Shown piece after piece: positions 17,119 to 25,607 of a stretch of DNA of 64,000 bases (positions within the stretch are counted from its first letter, which is position 1; each line of letters begins with the position of its first letter). Position numbers and translations under genes: made by a program. Source of the DNA: an uncultured Collinsella sp. (GTDB lineage Bacteria; Actinomycetota; Coriobacteriia; Coriobacteriales; Coriobacteriaceae); the NCBI GenBank assembly GCA_900539035.1, contig UQAU01000006.1:1-64000 (forward strand). The letters run 5' to 3'. The notes under the pieces are model-generated. The model worked only from the letters and a program-made list of their open reading frames with translations, was not told the DNA's origin and did no database searches.

Positions 17119-17760
17119 ATGGCACTTGAGAAGATCGACATCGACACCCTCGACCCGGCGGCGACCATCGTCGTGGCAACGGGCAACGCCCATAAGCTCA
17201 CCGAGATCGAGGCCATTTTGGGCAAGGTTATGCCCGAGGTTCGCTTTGTGGCGCTCGGTCAGCTGGGCGATTTTGAGGACCCCGAGGAAAACGGTACGAC
17301 GTTTTTGGAGAACGCCATCATCAAGGCGCAGGCTGCCGTCGAAGAGACGGGGCTCATGGCCATTGCCGACGATTCGGGCCTGGTCGTTGACGCGCTGGAT
17401 GGTGAGCCCGGTGTGTATAGCGCGCGCTACGCGGGCGTTCACGGCGACGATGCCGCCAACAATGCCAAACTGCTCGTGAATCTGGAGGGCGTGGCCGACG
17501 AGGACCGCACTGCGCGCTTTATGAGCGTCGTCGCGCTCATCGACACGGATGGTTTGGTCACCTATGGTGAAGGCGCCTGCGAGGGCGTTATCGCACACGA
17601 GGGTCGCGGCGATCACGGCTTTGGCTACGACCCGCTGTTCCTGCCGGTCGACACGCCGGGCAAGACCATGGCCGAGCTGACGGCGGACGAGAAGAACGCC
17701 ATCAGCCATCGATTCCATGCGCTCCAGCACCTATCCGCCAAACTGACGGGCGAGGAGTAG
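17119..17760 (+). CDS. rdgB: RdgB/HAM1 non-canonical purine NTP pyrophosphatase
   Basis: The enzyme removes dITP, XTP and ITP from the nucleotide pool. The motif IVVATGNAHKLTEIEAIL near residues 15-32, ADDSGLVVDALDG and GYDPLFLP are diagnostic. The start at 17119 follows AAGGAG; the longer frame from 17050 has no RBS. The 213-residue length is slightly longer than usual, with an N-terminal extension of about 14 residues. A weak hairpin (AAAGGGGA ... TCCCTTTT, 17053-17089) lies in the gap after rph. Confidence 0.94.
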   Translation: MALEKIDIDTLDPAATIVVATGNAHKLTEIEAILGKVMPEVRFVALGQLGDFEDPEENGTTFLENAIIKAQAAVEETGLMAIADDSGLVVDALDGEPGVYSARYAGVHGDDAANNAKLLVNLEGVADEDRTARFMSVVALIDTDGLVTYGEGACEGVIAHEGRGDHGFGYDPLFLPVDTPGKTMAELTADEKNAISHRFHALQHLSAKLTGEE

Positions 17761-17763
17761 GCC

Positions 17764-18210
17764 GTGCGTGCGGTAGTGCAGCGCGTGCTCAACGCCGGCG
17801 TGACGGTCGACGGTGAGTGCGTGGGCAAAATTGGGCGCGGCTATTTGGTGCTGCTGGGCGTGGGCCACGGCGACACGCGCGCCGAGGCCGATAAGCTGTG
17901 GGGAAAGCTCCGGGGCTTGCGCATTAACGAGGACGAGAACGGCAAGACCAACCTGGCACTTGCCGATGTCGACGGCGAGGTTCTCGTGGTGTCGCAGTTC
18001 ACGCTGTTCGCCGATTGCCGTCACGGCCGCCGTCCATCGTTTACGGATGCTGGCGCCCCCGATGTCGCCAACGAGCTCTACGAGTACTTCCTGACGCTCG
18101 TTCGCCAAGATGTCGAACACGTGGCGCACGGCATCTTTGGCGCCGATATGAAAGTCGATCTCGTCAACGACGGCCCATTCACCATCGTCTTGGACACCGA
18201 TAGTCTGTAA
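17764..18210 (+). CDS. dtd: D-aminoacyl-tRNA deacylase
   Basis: DTD removes D-amino acids from mischarged tRNA. Both active-site motifs are present: SQFTLFAD and NDGPFT. It has 148 residues and begins with GTG, only 3 nt after rdgB, whose last codons supply the Shine-Dalgarno (GAGGAG), so it is translationally linked to rdgB. Confidence 0.95.
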   Translation: MRAVVQRVLNAGVTVDGECVGKIGRGYLVLLGVGHGDTRAEADKLWGKLRGLRINEDENGKTNLALADVDGEVLVVSQFTLFADCRHGRRPSFTDAGAPDVANELYEYFLTLVRQDVEHVAHGIFGADMKVDLVNDGPFTIVLDTDSL

Positions 18211-18243
18211 GTAGTCAATTTGGGACCGGGCTTTTTTAGCTAC

Positions 18244-18313
18244 TTGCGTATGGCCACAACAGGGTGCTATAGTATTAGAGTTTTGTCTATCTTAGGGGTA
18301 TTATCCCCTTTTT
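18244..18313 (+). promoter_or_regulatory. Promoter and leader hairpin of veg-ispE
   Basis: TTGCGT (18244-18249), an 18-nt spacer and TATAGT (18268-18273) form a good promoter. About 20 nt into the transcript AGGGG-TATTAT-CCCCT-TTTT (18294-18313) forms a short terminator-like hairpin, so premature termination is possible. Confidence 0.65.
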
Positions 18314-18340
18314 GAATTGCACCTTCTGGAGGCCCTGTTC

Positions 18341-18637
18341 ATGGAAGAGATGGAAGTCAATCACGTCGACGACATCCACGAGAAGCTGACCGATATGGTG
18401 GGCGATCGCGTTAAGGTGAAGGCCAACATGGGCCGCACCCGCGTCGTCGAGCGCATGGGCACCATCAAGAGCGTCCATCCGGCAGTCTTTATCGTCGAGG
18501 TCGACGAGCGCCGTGGCCGCAAGTCGCGTCAGTCCTACCAGTATATTGATGTTCTCACCGGCCAGGTCGAGCTGTTCGACCCCGAGAGCGGCGAGCACAT
18601 TTTTACCCCGCTCGGCAATCAGCTCGAGGAGCACTAG
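18341..18637 (+). CDS. veg: Veg family protein
   Basis: A 98-residue small protein matching the Veg family by VNHVDDIHEKLTDMVGDRVKVKAN at the N-terminus and the RGRKSRQSYQYIDVLTG block. In Bacillus subtilis Veg is highly expressed and linked to biofilm control and a purine operon neighbourhood; its molecular action is unclear. The start at 18341 has TGGAGG upstream, while the TTG frame start at 18317 does not. As in Bacillus, it lies directly before ispE, with a 2-nt gap. Confidence 0.85.
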   Translation: MEEMEVNHVDDIHEKLTDMVGDRVKVKANMGRTRVVERMGTIKSVHPAVFIVEVDERRGRKSRQSYQYIDVLTGQVELFDPESGEHIFTPLGNQLEEH

Positions 18638-18639
18638 CG

Positions 18640-19536
18640 GTGACCGATTGGTCCCTGACCCTTTCCGCGCCGGCAAAGATCAACCTCTATCTGGGGGTTC
18701 ATACCGAGCGCGACGACCGCGGCTACCATAAGGTCAATTCCCTGATGGCAGCCGTCGGTCTTGCCGATATCGTGACGATCGCCCCGGCGCAGGAGCTGAC
18801 CGTCCAGACGATTCCGGCATCCGACTTTCCCATGCAAAAGAATACGACGTATCGTGCGGCTGCTGCTATGGCCGAGCATTATGGTCGCGAAGCCAACTTC
18901 TGCATCACGATCGAGAAGCGCATCCCGTTGTGTGCCGGCCTGGGCGGTCCTTCGACGGATGCCGCGGCGGTCATTGTCGCCTTGGCAGAGAGCTGGGGTA
19001 TCGATCGTGCCGATCCCGCGCTGGACAACATTGCGCGCGGCATTGGCGCCGACGTTCCCTTCTTTTTGCACGCCAGCCCTGCATTTTACGTGGGTGGGGG
19101 AGACGTGCTGGCAACCGAGTACCCCGCACTACCCGCGACACCCGTCGTGCTGGTCAAGCCGCGCGAGGCAAGCATTTCAACAATTGAAGCCTATCGACGT
19201 TTTGACGAGACCCCAGCGCCTGCGGACAAGCCCGGAGCGATTGCATCTGCCCTTCGCTCGGGAGATGCAGAGGCGGCCTACGCGCTCGTCCACAACAACC
19301 TGGGTGTCATTTCCGCGCAGATGGAGCCGCGGATTCAAACGGTGCTCGACTGGCTTCGTTCACAGGACGGTACCATTGCCGTAAACGTGTGCGGTTCGGG
19401 TGCCTGTTCGTTTGCTCTCTGCGATACCGCCGCCACGGCAGTCAATCTTGCGGCAGACGCTCAACAAAACGGCTGGTGGGCTTATGCAACGGAGCTCGTT
19501 TCCGACACGGTTCGCATTGAAGCGCCAAAGAAGTAA
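18640..19536 (+). CDS. ispE: 4-diphosphocytidyl-2-C-methyl-D-erythritol kinase
   Basis: IspE is the GHMP kinase of the non-mevalonate isoprenoid pathway. Motif 1 SAPAKINLYLGV, the ATP-binding IPLCAGLGGPSTDAAA and the C-terminal VNVCGSGACSFAL are visible. It has 298 residues and a GTG start, with the upstream veg stop region giving the RBS (GAGGAGC). The pathway genes ispD and ispF are at 34-35 kb in the same window. Confidence 0.95.
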   Translation: MTDWSLTLSAPAKINLYLGVHTERDDRGYHKVNSLMAAVGLADIVTIAPAQELTVQTIPASDFPMQKNTTYRAAAAMAEHYGREANFCITIEKRIPLCAGLGGPSTDAAAVIVALAESWGIDRADPALDNIARGIGADVPFFLHASPAFYVGGGDVLATEYPALPATPVVLVKPREASISTIEAYRRFDETPAPADKPGAIASALRSGDAEAAYALVHNNLGVISAQMEPRIQTVLDWLRSQDGTIAVNVCGSGACSFALCDTAATAVNLAADAQQNGWWAYATELVSDTVRIEAPKK

Positions 19537-19585
19537 AAATTTCTCTGGCACACGACGGAAATCTTTGTTACTATAGTCGAGCTAA

Positions 19586-19662
19586 CGGGTTGTGGCTCAG
19601 TTTGGTAGAGCACTGCGTTCGGGACGCAGGGGTCGCTGGTTCAAATCCAGTCAACCCGACCA
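19586..19662 (+). tRNA. tRNA-Pro (CGG)
   Basis: The acceptor CGGGTTG pairs with CAACCCG, the anticodon loop is TTCGGGA (anticodon CGG), the T arm is CTGGTTCAAATCCAG and CCA is encoded. A TACTATAGT box just upstream (19568-19576) may be its -10. Confidence 0.96.
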
Positions 19663-19673
19663 GAGCATGAGGA

Positions 19674-19701
19674 GGGACCGCTTCTTGCGGTCCCTTTTTT
19701 T
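19674..19701 (+). terminator. Terminator of tRNA-Pro
   Basis: GGGACCGC-TTCTT-GCGGTCCC followed by seven T. Confidence 0.93.
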
Positions 19702-19774
19702 AGCTATTGTTGTGATACCGCGATACCCGCGGTATACTCATTCGAGCTTGTCTCGCTGTATTGTGGAGGTCTAC

Positions 19775-20050
19775 ATGTTTGGACTGAGGGCTCCTGAGCT
19801 CATCATTATTCTCGTTGTTGTCCTGATTATCTTTGGACCTAAGAACCTGCCGAAACTCGGTAAGTCCCTCGGCTCTACCGTCAAGAATATCCGCGAGGGT
19901 ATGGAGGGCGACGATAAGGGCGAAACCAAGCAGGCCGAGGACGTTGTGGTCGAGGAGTCCAAGGAGGACAAGGAGATCGCAGAGCTCGAGGCCAAGCTCG
20001 CTGCCGCCAAGCAAAAGAAGGCAGAGGACAGCGACGCGGACGCAGAGTAG
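19775..20050 (+). CDS. tatA: Sec-independent protein translocase TatA
   Basis: TatA-type protein of 91 residues: a short N-terminal membrane helix (LIIILVVVLIIFGPKNLPKLGKSLG) with the FGPKNLP hinge, an amphipathic helix, then a long charged, Ala/Glu/Lys-rich tail. The start at 19775 has TGGAGGT; the longer frame from 19592 runs through the tRNA and is not real. No tatC is in the window. It forms the pore of the twin-arginine pathway; the TrpX-type lipoprotein at 58-59 kb has a possible RR signal. Confidence 0.93.
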   Translation: MFGLRAPELIIILVVVLIIFGPKNLPKLGKSLGSTVKNIREGMEGDDKGETKQAEDVVVEESKEDKEIAELEAKLAAAKQKKAEDSDADAE

Positions 20051-20075
20051 TCCCATCCCTTTGGGGTGAGCACCT

Positions 20076-20108
20076 GACCGGCTTGCCCGCAGGCTAGCCG
20101 GTCTTTTT
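20076..20108 (+). terminator. Terminator of tatA
   Basis: GACCGGC and GCCGGTC close a GC-rich loop and are followed by TTTTTCG. Confidence 0.85.
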
Positions 20109-20157
20109 CGTTTTTGTTGACAGTTGATCGTTACATCATAGTTGGGGAGATATCCGT

Positions 20158-20628
20158 ATGGACGCAAGCCAGATCGTACTGACCGCTGAGGGCCGCCAGA
20201 AGCTCGTCGAGGAGCTCGCTTGGCGTGAGGGCGATTACGCCAAGGAGATCGTCGAGGACATCAAGGAAGCCCGCGCGTTCGGCGACCTTTCGGAGAACTC
20301 CGAGTACGATGCCGCCAAGGACAAGCAGGCACAGAACGCCGCCCGTATCGCCGAGATTCAGGCCATCCTCGCCAACGCTCAGATCGCTGCCAGCACGGGC
20401 GACCTAACCGTCTCCATTGGCTCGACTGTTACCCTGGTCGACCCCAACGGTGAGCTCATCGAGGTCACGCTTGTCGGTACCACCGAGACCAACTCGCTTG
20501 AGCACAAGATTTCCAACGAGTCTCCGGTCGGCCACGCCATCATCGGTCACGGCGAGGGCGACTCCGTCGAGGTCGTTACGCCTTCCGGCAAGACTCGCGT
20601 CTACACCATCGCCAAGATCGCACGCTAG
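20158..20628 (+). CDS. greA: Transcription elongation factor GreA
   Basis: GreA rescues backtracked RNA polymerase by stimulating transcript cleavage. The 156-residue protein has the coiled-coil tip ENSEYDAAKDKQ with acidic residues and the C-terminal FKBP-like domain ending SPVGHAIIGHGEGD. A good RBS is not obvious beyond GGGGAGATATCCGT, but the start fits the family. It lies upstream of lysS, as in many Gram-positive bacteria. Confidence 0.95.
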   Translation: MDASQIVLTAEGRQKLVEELAWREGDYAKEIVEDIKEARAFGDLSENSEYDAAKDKQAQNAARIAEIQAILANAQIAASTGDLTVSIGSTVTLVDPNGELIEVTLVGTTETNSLEHKISNESPVGHAIIGHGEGDSVEVVTPSGKTRVYTIAKIAR

Positions 20629-20656
20629 ACCACGGTCCCGCGTAAAGGTATGTTTT

Positions 20657-20690
20657 CGCTCCCTGGGACCGAATCCTGGGGAGCGTTTTA
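20657..20690 (+). terminator. Hairpin between greA and lysS
   Basis: CGCTCCC ... GGGAGCG with a 15-nt loop and TTTTAGTTT after it. It lies only about 20 nt before lysS, so read-through or partial termination is possible. Confidence 0.65.
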
Positions 20691-20707
20691 GTTTGAGGAG
20701 CTAACTT

Positions 20708-22672
20708 ATGGCAGAGAACCAGAACGCCGCCGATCAGGCATCGACGCTCAACGACGAGCGCGCCACCCGCCTGGCCAAGCGCGCCGCCCTGTTCGAGGCG
20801 GGCCAGAACCCCTATCCCGAGCACTCTGAGCTTGAGGACTACGTCGCCGATATCGAGGCTAAGTACGCCGAGCTTGCCGATGGCGAGGACACCGAGGACA
20901 TCGTGAAGATCGCCGGCCGTGTGGTTGCCAAGCGCGGTCAGGGCAAGATTATGTTCATCGTCGTGCGCGACGCGACCGGCGAGATCCAACTGTTCTGCCG
21001 TATTAACGACATGGACGAGGCGGCTTGGAGCACACTTAAGGCCCTCGACTTGGGCGATATCCTGGGCGTGACCGGCGTGGTTGTGCGCACCAAGCGTGGC
21101 CAGCTTTCCGTCGCCCCCAAGAGCGCGAAGCTGCTCTCCAAGGCCGTTCGCCCGCTGCCCGAGAAGTTCCACGGCCTCTCCGACAAGGAGACCCGCTATC
21201 GTCAGCGCTATGTCGACCTCATTGCCAACGACGACGTTCGCGAGACCTTCCGCAAGCGCTCGCAGATTCTCTCCACCTTCCGCCGCTTTATGGAGTCCGA
21301 CGGCTACATGGAGGTCGAGACCCCCATTCTACAGACTATCCAGGGCGGCGCTACGGCTAAGCCGTTCATCACGCACTTCAACGCGCTCGACCAGGAGTGC
21401 TACCTGCGCATTGCTACCGAGCTGCACCTCAAGCGCTGCATCGTCGGTGGCTTTGAGCGTGTGTTCGAGATCGGCCGCATCTTCCGCAACGAGGGCATGG
21501 ACCTTACCCACAATCCCGAGTTCACCACGATGGAGGCCTACCGCGCCTTCTCCGATCTCGAGGGCATGAAGGCGCTCGCCCAGGGCGTCATTAAGGCCGC
21601 TAACAAGGCTATCGGCAACCCCGAGGTCATCGAGTATCAGGGCCAGACCATCGACCTTTCTGGTGAGTGGGCCAGCCGTCCCATGACCGACATCGTCTCC
21701 GACGTGCTCGGCAAGCAGGTCACCATCGACACGCCGGTCGAGGAGCTTGCTGCCGCCGCGCGCGAGAAGGGCCTGGAGATCAAGCCCGAGTGGACTGCCG
21801 GCAAGATCATCGCCGAGATTTACGATGAGCTGGGCGAGGACACCATCGTCAACCCCACGTTCGTGTGCGATTACCCCATCGAGGTCAGCCCGCTCGCCAA
21901 GCGCTTTGAGGACGACCCGCGTCTGACCCACCGCTTTGAGCTGGTCATCGCCGGCCACGAGTACGCCAACGCATTTTCCGAGCTCAACGACCCGGTCGAC
22001 CAGGCTGAGCGCTTTGCTGCCCAGATGGCCGAGAAGGCCGGCGGCGACGATGAGGCCATGGAGTATGACGAGGACTACGTGCGCGCCCTCGAGTACGGTA
22101 TGCCTCCCGCGGGCGGCATTGGCATTGGTATCGACCGCGTGGTCATGCTGCTTACTAACCAGGCTTCTATTCGCGATGTCCTGCTGTTCCCGCACATGAA
22201 GCCCGAGAAGGGTTTCCAGTCCGGTGCCGCTGCCGCCAAGGCTACCGAGGCCGGCAACGCCGCGAGCCCGTTCGTTACGTCGCTTAAGCCCACGCTCGAT
22301 TACTCCAAGATCGCCGTTGAGCCGCTGTTCGAGGAGTTCGTCGACTTTGATACCTTCTCCAAGAGCGATTTCCGCGCTGTGAAGGTCAAGGCATGCGAGG
22401 CCGTCAAGAAGTCCAAGAAGCTGCTGAACTTTACGCTCGACGACGGTACCGGTACCGACCGCACCATCCTCTCCGGTATTCACGCTTATTACGAGCCCGA
22501 GGACCTGGTCGGCAAGACCTTGCTCGCCATCACCAACCTGCCTCCGCGCAAGATGATGGGTATTCCCAGCTGCGGCATGCTGATCAGCGCTGTCCACGAG
22601 GAGGAGGGTGAGGAGCGTCTCAATCTGATCCAGCTCGACGCCTCCATCCCCGCCGGCGCAAAGATGTACTAA
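20708..22672 (+). CDS. lysS: Lysyl-tRNA synthetase (class II) with C-terminal tRNA-binding domain
   Basis: The first ~500 residues are a complete class II LysRS: N-terminal OB fold, motif 2 FEIGRIFRNEGMDLTHNPEF, and motif 3 GIGIGIDRVVML. A standard bacterial LysRS ends near here. After an Ala/Gly-rich linker, residues about 530-654 form a second domain matching Trbp111/EMAP-like tRNA-binding OB folds (FRAVKVKACEAVKKSKKLL..LDDGTG, PPRKMMGIPSCGMLISA), the type fused to some MetRS proteins. The extra module probably increases tRNA affinity. The total of 654 residues is about 150 more than usual. The start follows GAGGAGC. An ~100-nt nested palindrome follows the gene. Confidence 0.95.
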   Translation: MAENQNAADQASTLNDERATRLAKRAALFEAGQNPYPEHSELEDYVADIEAKYAELADGEDTEDIVKIAGRVVAKRGQGKIMFIVVRDATGEIQLFCRINDMDEAAWSTLKALDLGDILGVTGVVVRTKRGQLSVAPKSAKLLSKAVRPLPEKFHGLSDKETRYRQRYVDLIANDDVRETFRKRSQILSTFRRFMESDGYMEVETPILQTIQGGATAKPFITHFNALDQECYLRIATELHLKRCIVGGFERVFEIGRIFRNEGMDLTHNPEFTTMEAYRAFSDLEGMKALAQGVIKAANKAIGNPEVIEYQGQTIDLSGEWASRPMTDIVSDVLGKQVTIDTPVEELAAAAREKGLEIKPEWTAGKIIAEIYDELGEDTIVNPTFVCDYPIEVSPLAKRFEDDPRLTHRFELVIAGHEYANAFSELNDPVDQAERFAAQMAEKAGGDDEAMEYDEDYVRALEYGMPPAGGIGIGIDRVVMLLTNQASIRDVLLFPHMKPEKGFQSGAAAAKATEAGNAASPFVTSLKPTLDYSKIAVEPLFEEFVDFDTFSKSDFRAVKVKACEAVKKSKKLLNFTLDDGTGTDRTILSGIHAYYEPEDLVGKTLLAITNLPPRKMMGIPSCGMLISAVHEEEGEERLNLIQLDASIPAGAKMY

Positions 22673-22715
22673 TTGGTTCCGCCGTTCTACCGAACGGCGG
22701 ACCAGCCGACGCTGC

Positions 22716-22815
22716 GCGACGTCCAGGGCGACAATTTGTCATTCAAAAGGCAAGGCATGACCAGAAGGTCTATGCCTTGCCTTTTTCATGCCAACTTGTT
22801 CGCCCTGGACGTCGC
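22716..22815. repeat. Nested palindrome, 100 nt, downstream of lysS (core class alpha)
   Basis: Outer arms GCGACGTCCAGGGCG (22716-22730) and CGCCCTGGACGTCGC (22801-22815) are perfect. The inner arms AGGCAAGGCATGACC and GGTCTATGCCTTGCCT close a 4-nt AGAA loop and are followed by TTTTTC, so the inner hairpin can act as a terminator. The core GGCATGACC-4 nt-GGTCTATGCC is shared with the element at 36800. Confidence 0.9.
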
Positions 22816-22822
22816 TCGCTGT

Positions 22823-23007
22823 CCGTCCTCTACCTGCGGCGTTGACTTGGTTGATACTTAGAACATCGATGTAGTCATTGGGGACGTTCTTAAACGACTA
22901 CCCAACGGCTATTGAGCACATGGCTCGCATGACAGTCGTCTCTTTTATGTTTCCTTTAGCCGTTGCGGCCTAGGATGGGGGTTAGTCGGTAGGAAGGGAG
23001 CGTCTAT
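22823..23007 (+). promoter_or_regulatory. Structured leader of the ThrE-like gene
   Basis: Possible -35 TTGACT at 22851-22856. Two inverted repeats lie downstream: GTAGTC/GACTAC (22871-22876 and 22896-22901) and CAACGGCTA/TAGCCGTTG (22903-22911 and 22957-22965). No known riboswitch family was recognised. Confidence 0.35.
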
Positions 23008-24576
23008 ATGGACGACGCGAGCGAGCGTGCAATCGAAGAGGACATGCTCGATCAGTTCAATTACTTTGATGATGAGGATGAGGAGCTAATCGATCGTCGC
23101 GAGCCGGCATCGCTTGACTCATTTGATCTGGTCGATGAAGAGCCCGACGAGGACGAGGGCGAATCAACGGAGCCTCCACAGCCGTCGCGTCTTGACTCGC
23201 TGCTTTCGAGAGCCCCCATGCACCACGGTGTCCGTGCCGGCGCGCTCCATATGAAAACTGACTGGCACCAGATCGTGACGGCAGGCGATGAGCTTGCCGT
23301 CGATGCGCCGCTTACCGATAAGTCATCCATCATCTGCCGCACCGGCATGCTTATGCTGGCAAGCGGAACAGGTGCCTGGCGCGTGCGCGATACCATGAAT
23401 CGTGTTGCTGCCGTACTCGGCGTCACGATTCACGTCGACCTGAGTCTTCTGTCGTTTGAGTGCACTTGCATCGAAGATGGCCACTGCTTTAACGAGGTTG
23501 TCAGCCTGCCCACAACGGGAGTCAATACCCATCGCATTTGGATGATGGAGAGCTTCTTAAAGGAAATCGAGACGTATGGGCGCCGGTTTACCGTGCATGA
23601 GTATCACGAGATGCTCAAGACCGTAGAGAGCTCAAAACCTGATTACGCTCCCTGGCAACAGGGCCTTGCGGCGGCCTGTGCTTGCGGCGCCTTCGTCTTT
23701 TTGCTCGGCGGCGGTCCTATTGAGATGGCATGCGCGTTCGTGGGCGCAGGTGTCGGCAACTTTGCCCGCTCCCATATCCTCAGGCAAGGCCTTGGTCAGT
23801 TCAGCGCGCTGACGACCGGCGTTGCGCTCGCTTGCGTTTCGTATCTGCTGGCATTGCTCGGCCTTGGCCAGGTCATACCGGGGGCAATGTCGCACCAAGA
23901 AGGTTATATCGGCGCCATGCTCTTTGTGATTCCCGGCTTTCCGCTCATTACGGCAGGCCTCGACATCGCTAAGCTCGATATGCGAAGCGGCATTGAGCGT
24001 CTTTCGTATGCCGTGTCGATTATTGTGATGGCGACGCTCGTAGGTTGGATGGTTGCCGAGTGTGTTGGCCTGGCGCCGGACGACTTTGCCCCACTGGGCC
24101 TTTCGCCGCTTGCCCTTACGCTCCTGCGCGTGGTGATGAGCTTCGTTGGCGTATTTGGCTTCTCGGTTATGTTCAACAGCCCGGTAAAGATGGCAGCGGC
24201 GGCTGGTCTGATCGGCGCCGTGTCCAATACCCTGCGTCTGACCCTTGTCGATGCGCCGACGATGATTCCCTTCCTGGGCCTCAGCACGGGAATGCCTCCC
24301 GAGGCAGCAGCGTTTATCGGCGCGCTGGTATCGGGTCTGCTGGCAAGCTTGGCCGAAGTCAAGCTCACCTACCCGCGCATCGCCCTCACGGTGCCTTCGA
24401 TTGTCATTATGGTGCCGGGCCTGTATCTCTATCGCTCGATGTATTACATGTGCACCTTCGACACGGTCAATATGCTCGGCTGGTTTGTGCGCGCGGTGCT
24501 CATCGTGGCGTTTCTGCCCGTTGGCTTGGGCGTGGCGAGAACCCTCACCGACCCTCGCTGGCGCCACACCAGCTAA
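23008..24576 (+). CDS. Threonine/serine exporter family protein (ThrE-like)
   Basis: A 522-residue membrane protein with an acidic, Asp/Glu-rich cytoplasmic N-terminus (about residues 1-65), then a soluble DUF1212-type region (LMLASGTGAWRVRDTMNRVAAVLGV) and about ten hydrophobic segments from residue ~215 on. Both halves of ThrE, usually DUF1212 plus the ThrE_2 region, are in one chain. ThrE proteins export threonine or serine. The RBS AAGGGAG lies about 9 nt before the ATG. It stands alone between strong terminator-like structures. Confidence 0.85.
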   Translation: MDDASERAIEEDMLDQFNYFDDEDEELIDRREPASLDSFDLVDEEPDEDEGESTEPPQPSRLDSLLSRAPMHHGVRAGALHMKTDWHQIVTAGDELAVDAPLTDKSSIICRTGMLMLASGTGAWRVRDTMNRVAAVLGVTIHVDLSLLSFECTCIEDGHCFNEVVSLPTTGVNTHRIWMMESFLKEIETYGRRFTVHEYHEMLKTVESSKPDYAPWQQGLAAACACGAFVFLLGGGPIEMACAFVGAGVGNFARSHILRQGLGQFSALTTGVALACVSYLLALLGLGQVIPGAMSHQEGYIGAMLFVIPGFPLITAGLDIAKLDMRSGIERLSYAVSIIVMATLVGWMVAECVGLAPDDFAPLGLSPLALTLLRVVMSFVGVFGFSVMFNSPVKMAAAAGLIGAVSNTLRLTLVDAPTMIPFLGLSTGMPPEAAAFIGALVSGLLASLAEVKLTYPRIALTVPSIVIMVPGLYLYRSMYYMCTFDTVNMLGWFVRAVLIVAFLPVGLGVARTLTDPRWRHTS

Positions 24577-24578
24577 TT

Positions 24579-24608
24579 GGTGCAAGGGGGACAGGTTCAT
24601 TTGTACCG
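24579..24608. repeat. Degenerate GGGACAGG palindrome
   Basis: GGTGCAAGGGGGACAGG then TTCATTTGTACC: weak arms GGT.CAA / TTTG.ACC around the GGGGACAGG core seen also at 45.4, 50.5, 53.4 and 56.4 kb. Confidence 0.5.
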
Positions 24609-24612
24609 AATG

Positions 24613-24679
24613 AGTTGCGGTGAAATAGGGACTGAATTGCTGCTTAAAGGGCCAAAACAGTCCGTATTCCACCGCAACT
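24613..24679. repeat. GTTGCGGTGAAATA palindrome, copy 1
   Basis: Arms AGTTGCGGTGAAATAGGGAC (24613-24632) and GTCCGTATTCCACCGCAACT (24660-24679) pair with two mismatches. The same end sequences occur at 63924-63986. Confidence 0.8.
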
Positions 24680-24889
24680 TATGGGGTCGGGGGATTATTG
24701 GTGCCCTGCATCTCCACAAACTCAACGCTTACGAAGCGCGTGTTGTTCGTACTAGGCTGGTTCCACCACATAAGTAGTCGCAGACGCACGTACCACGGGC
24801 GGGCGAGATGAAGTCCAAGTAACTCCATCTCGCCCGCCCATTTTTGTTGCGTGGCGTTGCGGCGCAAAACAGAAAGGATTTCGCCCTTT
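24680..24889 (+). terminator. Gap before the DUF2798 gene with a strong hairpin
   Basis: No gene is supported. GGGCGGGCGAGATG (24797-24810) and CATCTCGCCCGCCC (24826-24839) form a perfect 14-bp stem with a 15-nt loop followed by ATTTTTG. It looks like a terminator, yet the DUF2798 gene starts only 44 nt after the T-run, so it may be an attenuator for that gene or end an unannotated small RNA. Confidence 0.6.
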
Positions 24890-25483
24890 ATGCCTATCAA
24901 CAAACGAGAGAGCCTGCTGTTCACCTTTATCATGTGCTTTTGCATGGTGCTCTGGATGAGCATCTACAACGTTGCCCTGCAGCATGGGGCCATCAACGGC
25001 GAAGTTGTTGCCGCTGCATGGCTCGGCTTCCCCGTTGCCTACGTCTTTGCCATGTGCTGCGACTGGTTTGTTGCCAGCCCGCTGGCCAAAGGCTTCGCTT
25101 TCAAGTTCCTGGTTACTCCGAGCAAGAGCTCGCCGCTCGCTATGACGCTCGCCGTCAGCTCCTGCATGGTCGTTCCCATGGTTATCATCATGTCGCTCTA
25201 CGGTGCGTGCGAAGGCCTGTTTCACATGCCCGGCGGCCCGCTTGCCAATTTGCAGGCGCTGCCGATGATGTGGCTCGTCAACATTCCGCGCAACTTTATC
25301 ATGGCCCTGCCCTGGAACCTGCTGGTGGCTGGTCCGGTTGCTCGCTTTGTCTTCCGCCGTGCCTTCCCCATGGGAACCGTCTTTGAAGAGCAGCATATGG
25401 AGCTTGTGCGTATGGCTGGCGCTCCCGTTGCCGATGCTGTCAATGACGTTACCGAGAGCATGGACGCCGAGCCTGCCTGCTAG
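24890..25483 (+). CDS. DUF2798 membrane protein
   Basis: A 197-residue protein with four to five hydrophobic segments, matching DUF2798 by the repeated pattern of a Met-Ala-rich helix pair (FIMCFCMVLWMSIYNVAL and later MTLAVSSCMVVPMVIIMSLYG). No function is established. The start at 24890 follows AGAAAGGA with an 11-nt gap; the frame can be extended upstream but crosses the hairpin's T-run. The C-terminal ~40 residues are hydrophilic. Confidence 0.7.
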   Translation: MPINKRESLLFTFIMCFCMVLWMSIYNVALQHGAINGEVVAAAWLGFPVAYVFAMCCDWFVASPLAKGFAFKFLVTPSKSSPLAMTLAVSSCMVVPMVIIMSLYGACEGLFHMPGGPLANLQALPMMWLVNIPRNFIMALPWNLLVAGPVARFVFRRAFPMGTVFEEQHMELVRMAGAPVADAVNDVTESMDAEPAC

Positions 25484-25607
25484 GCAACAGCCTCTAACCT
25501 AGAGCGCCCGCCGCACCCGGCGATTCCTTTTTTGTAGACGTTGTCGTATGGCTGCATGCGGAAAAGGCCCCAGCGGTTAACATATACTCCATATGGGTAA
25601 AGAGACC

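Noticed and set aside
19592..19774. Longer N-terminus for tatA
   Set aside because: The added frame lies in tRNA-Pro and its terminator; the ATG at 19775 has a proper RBS.
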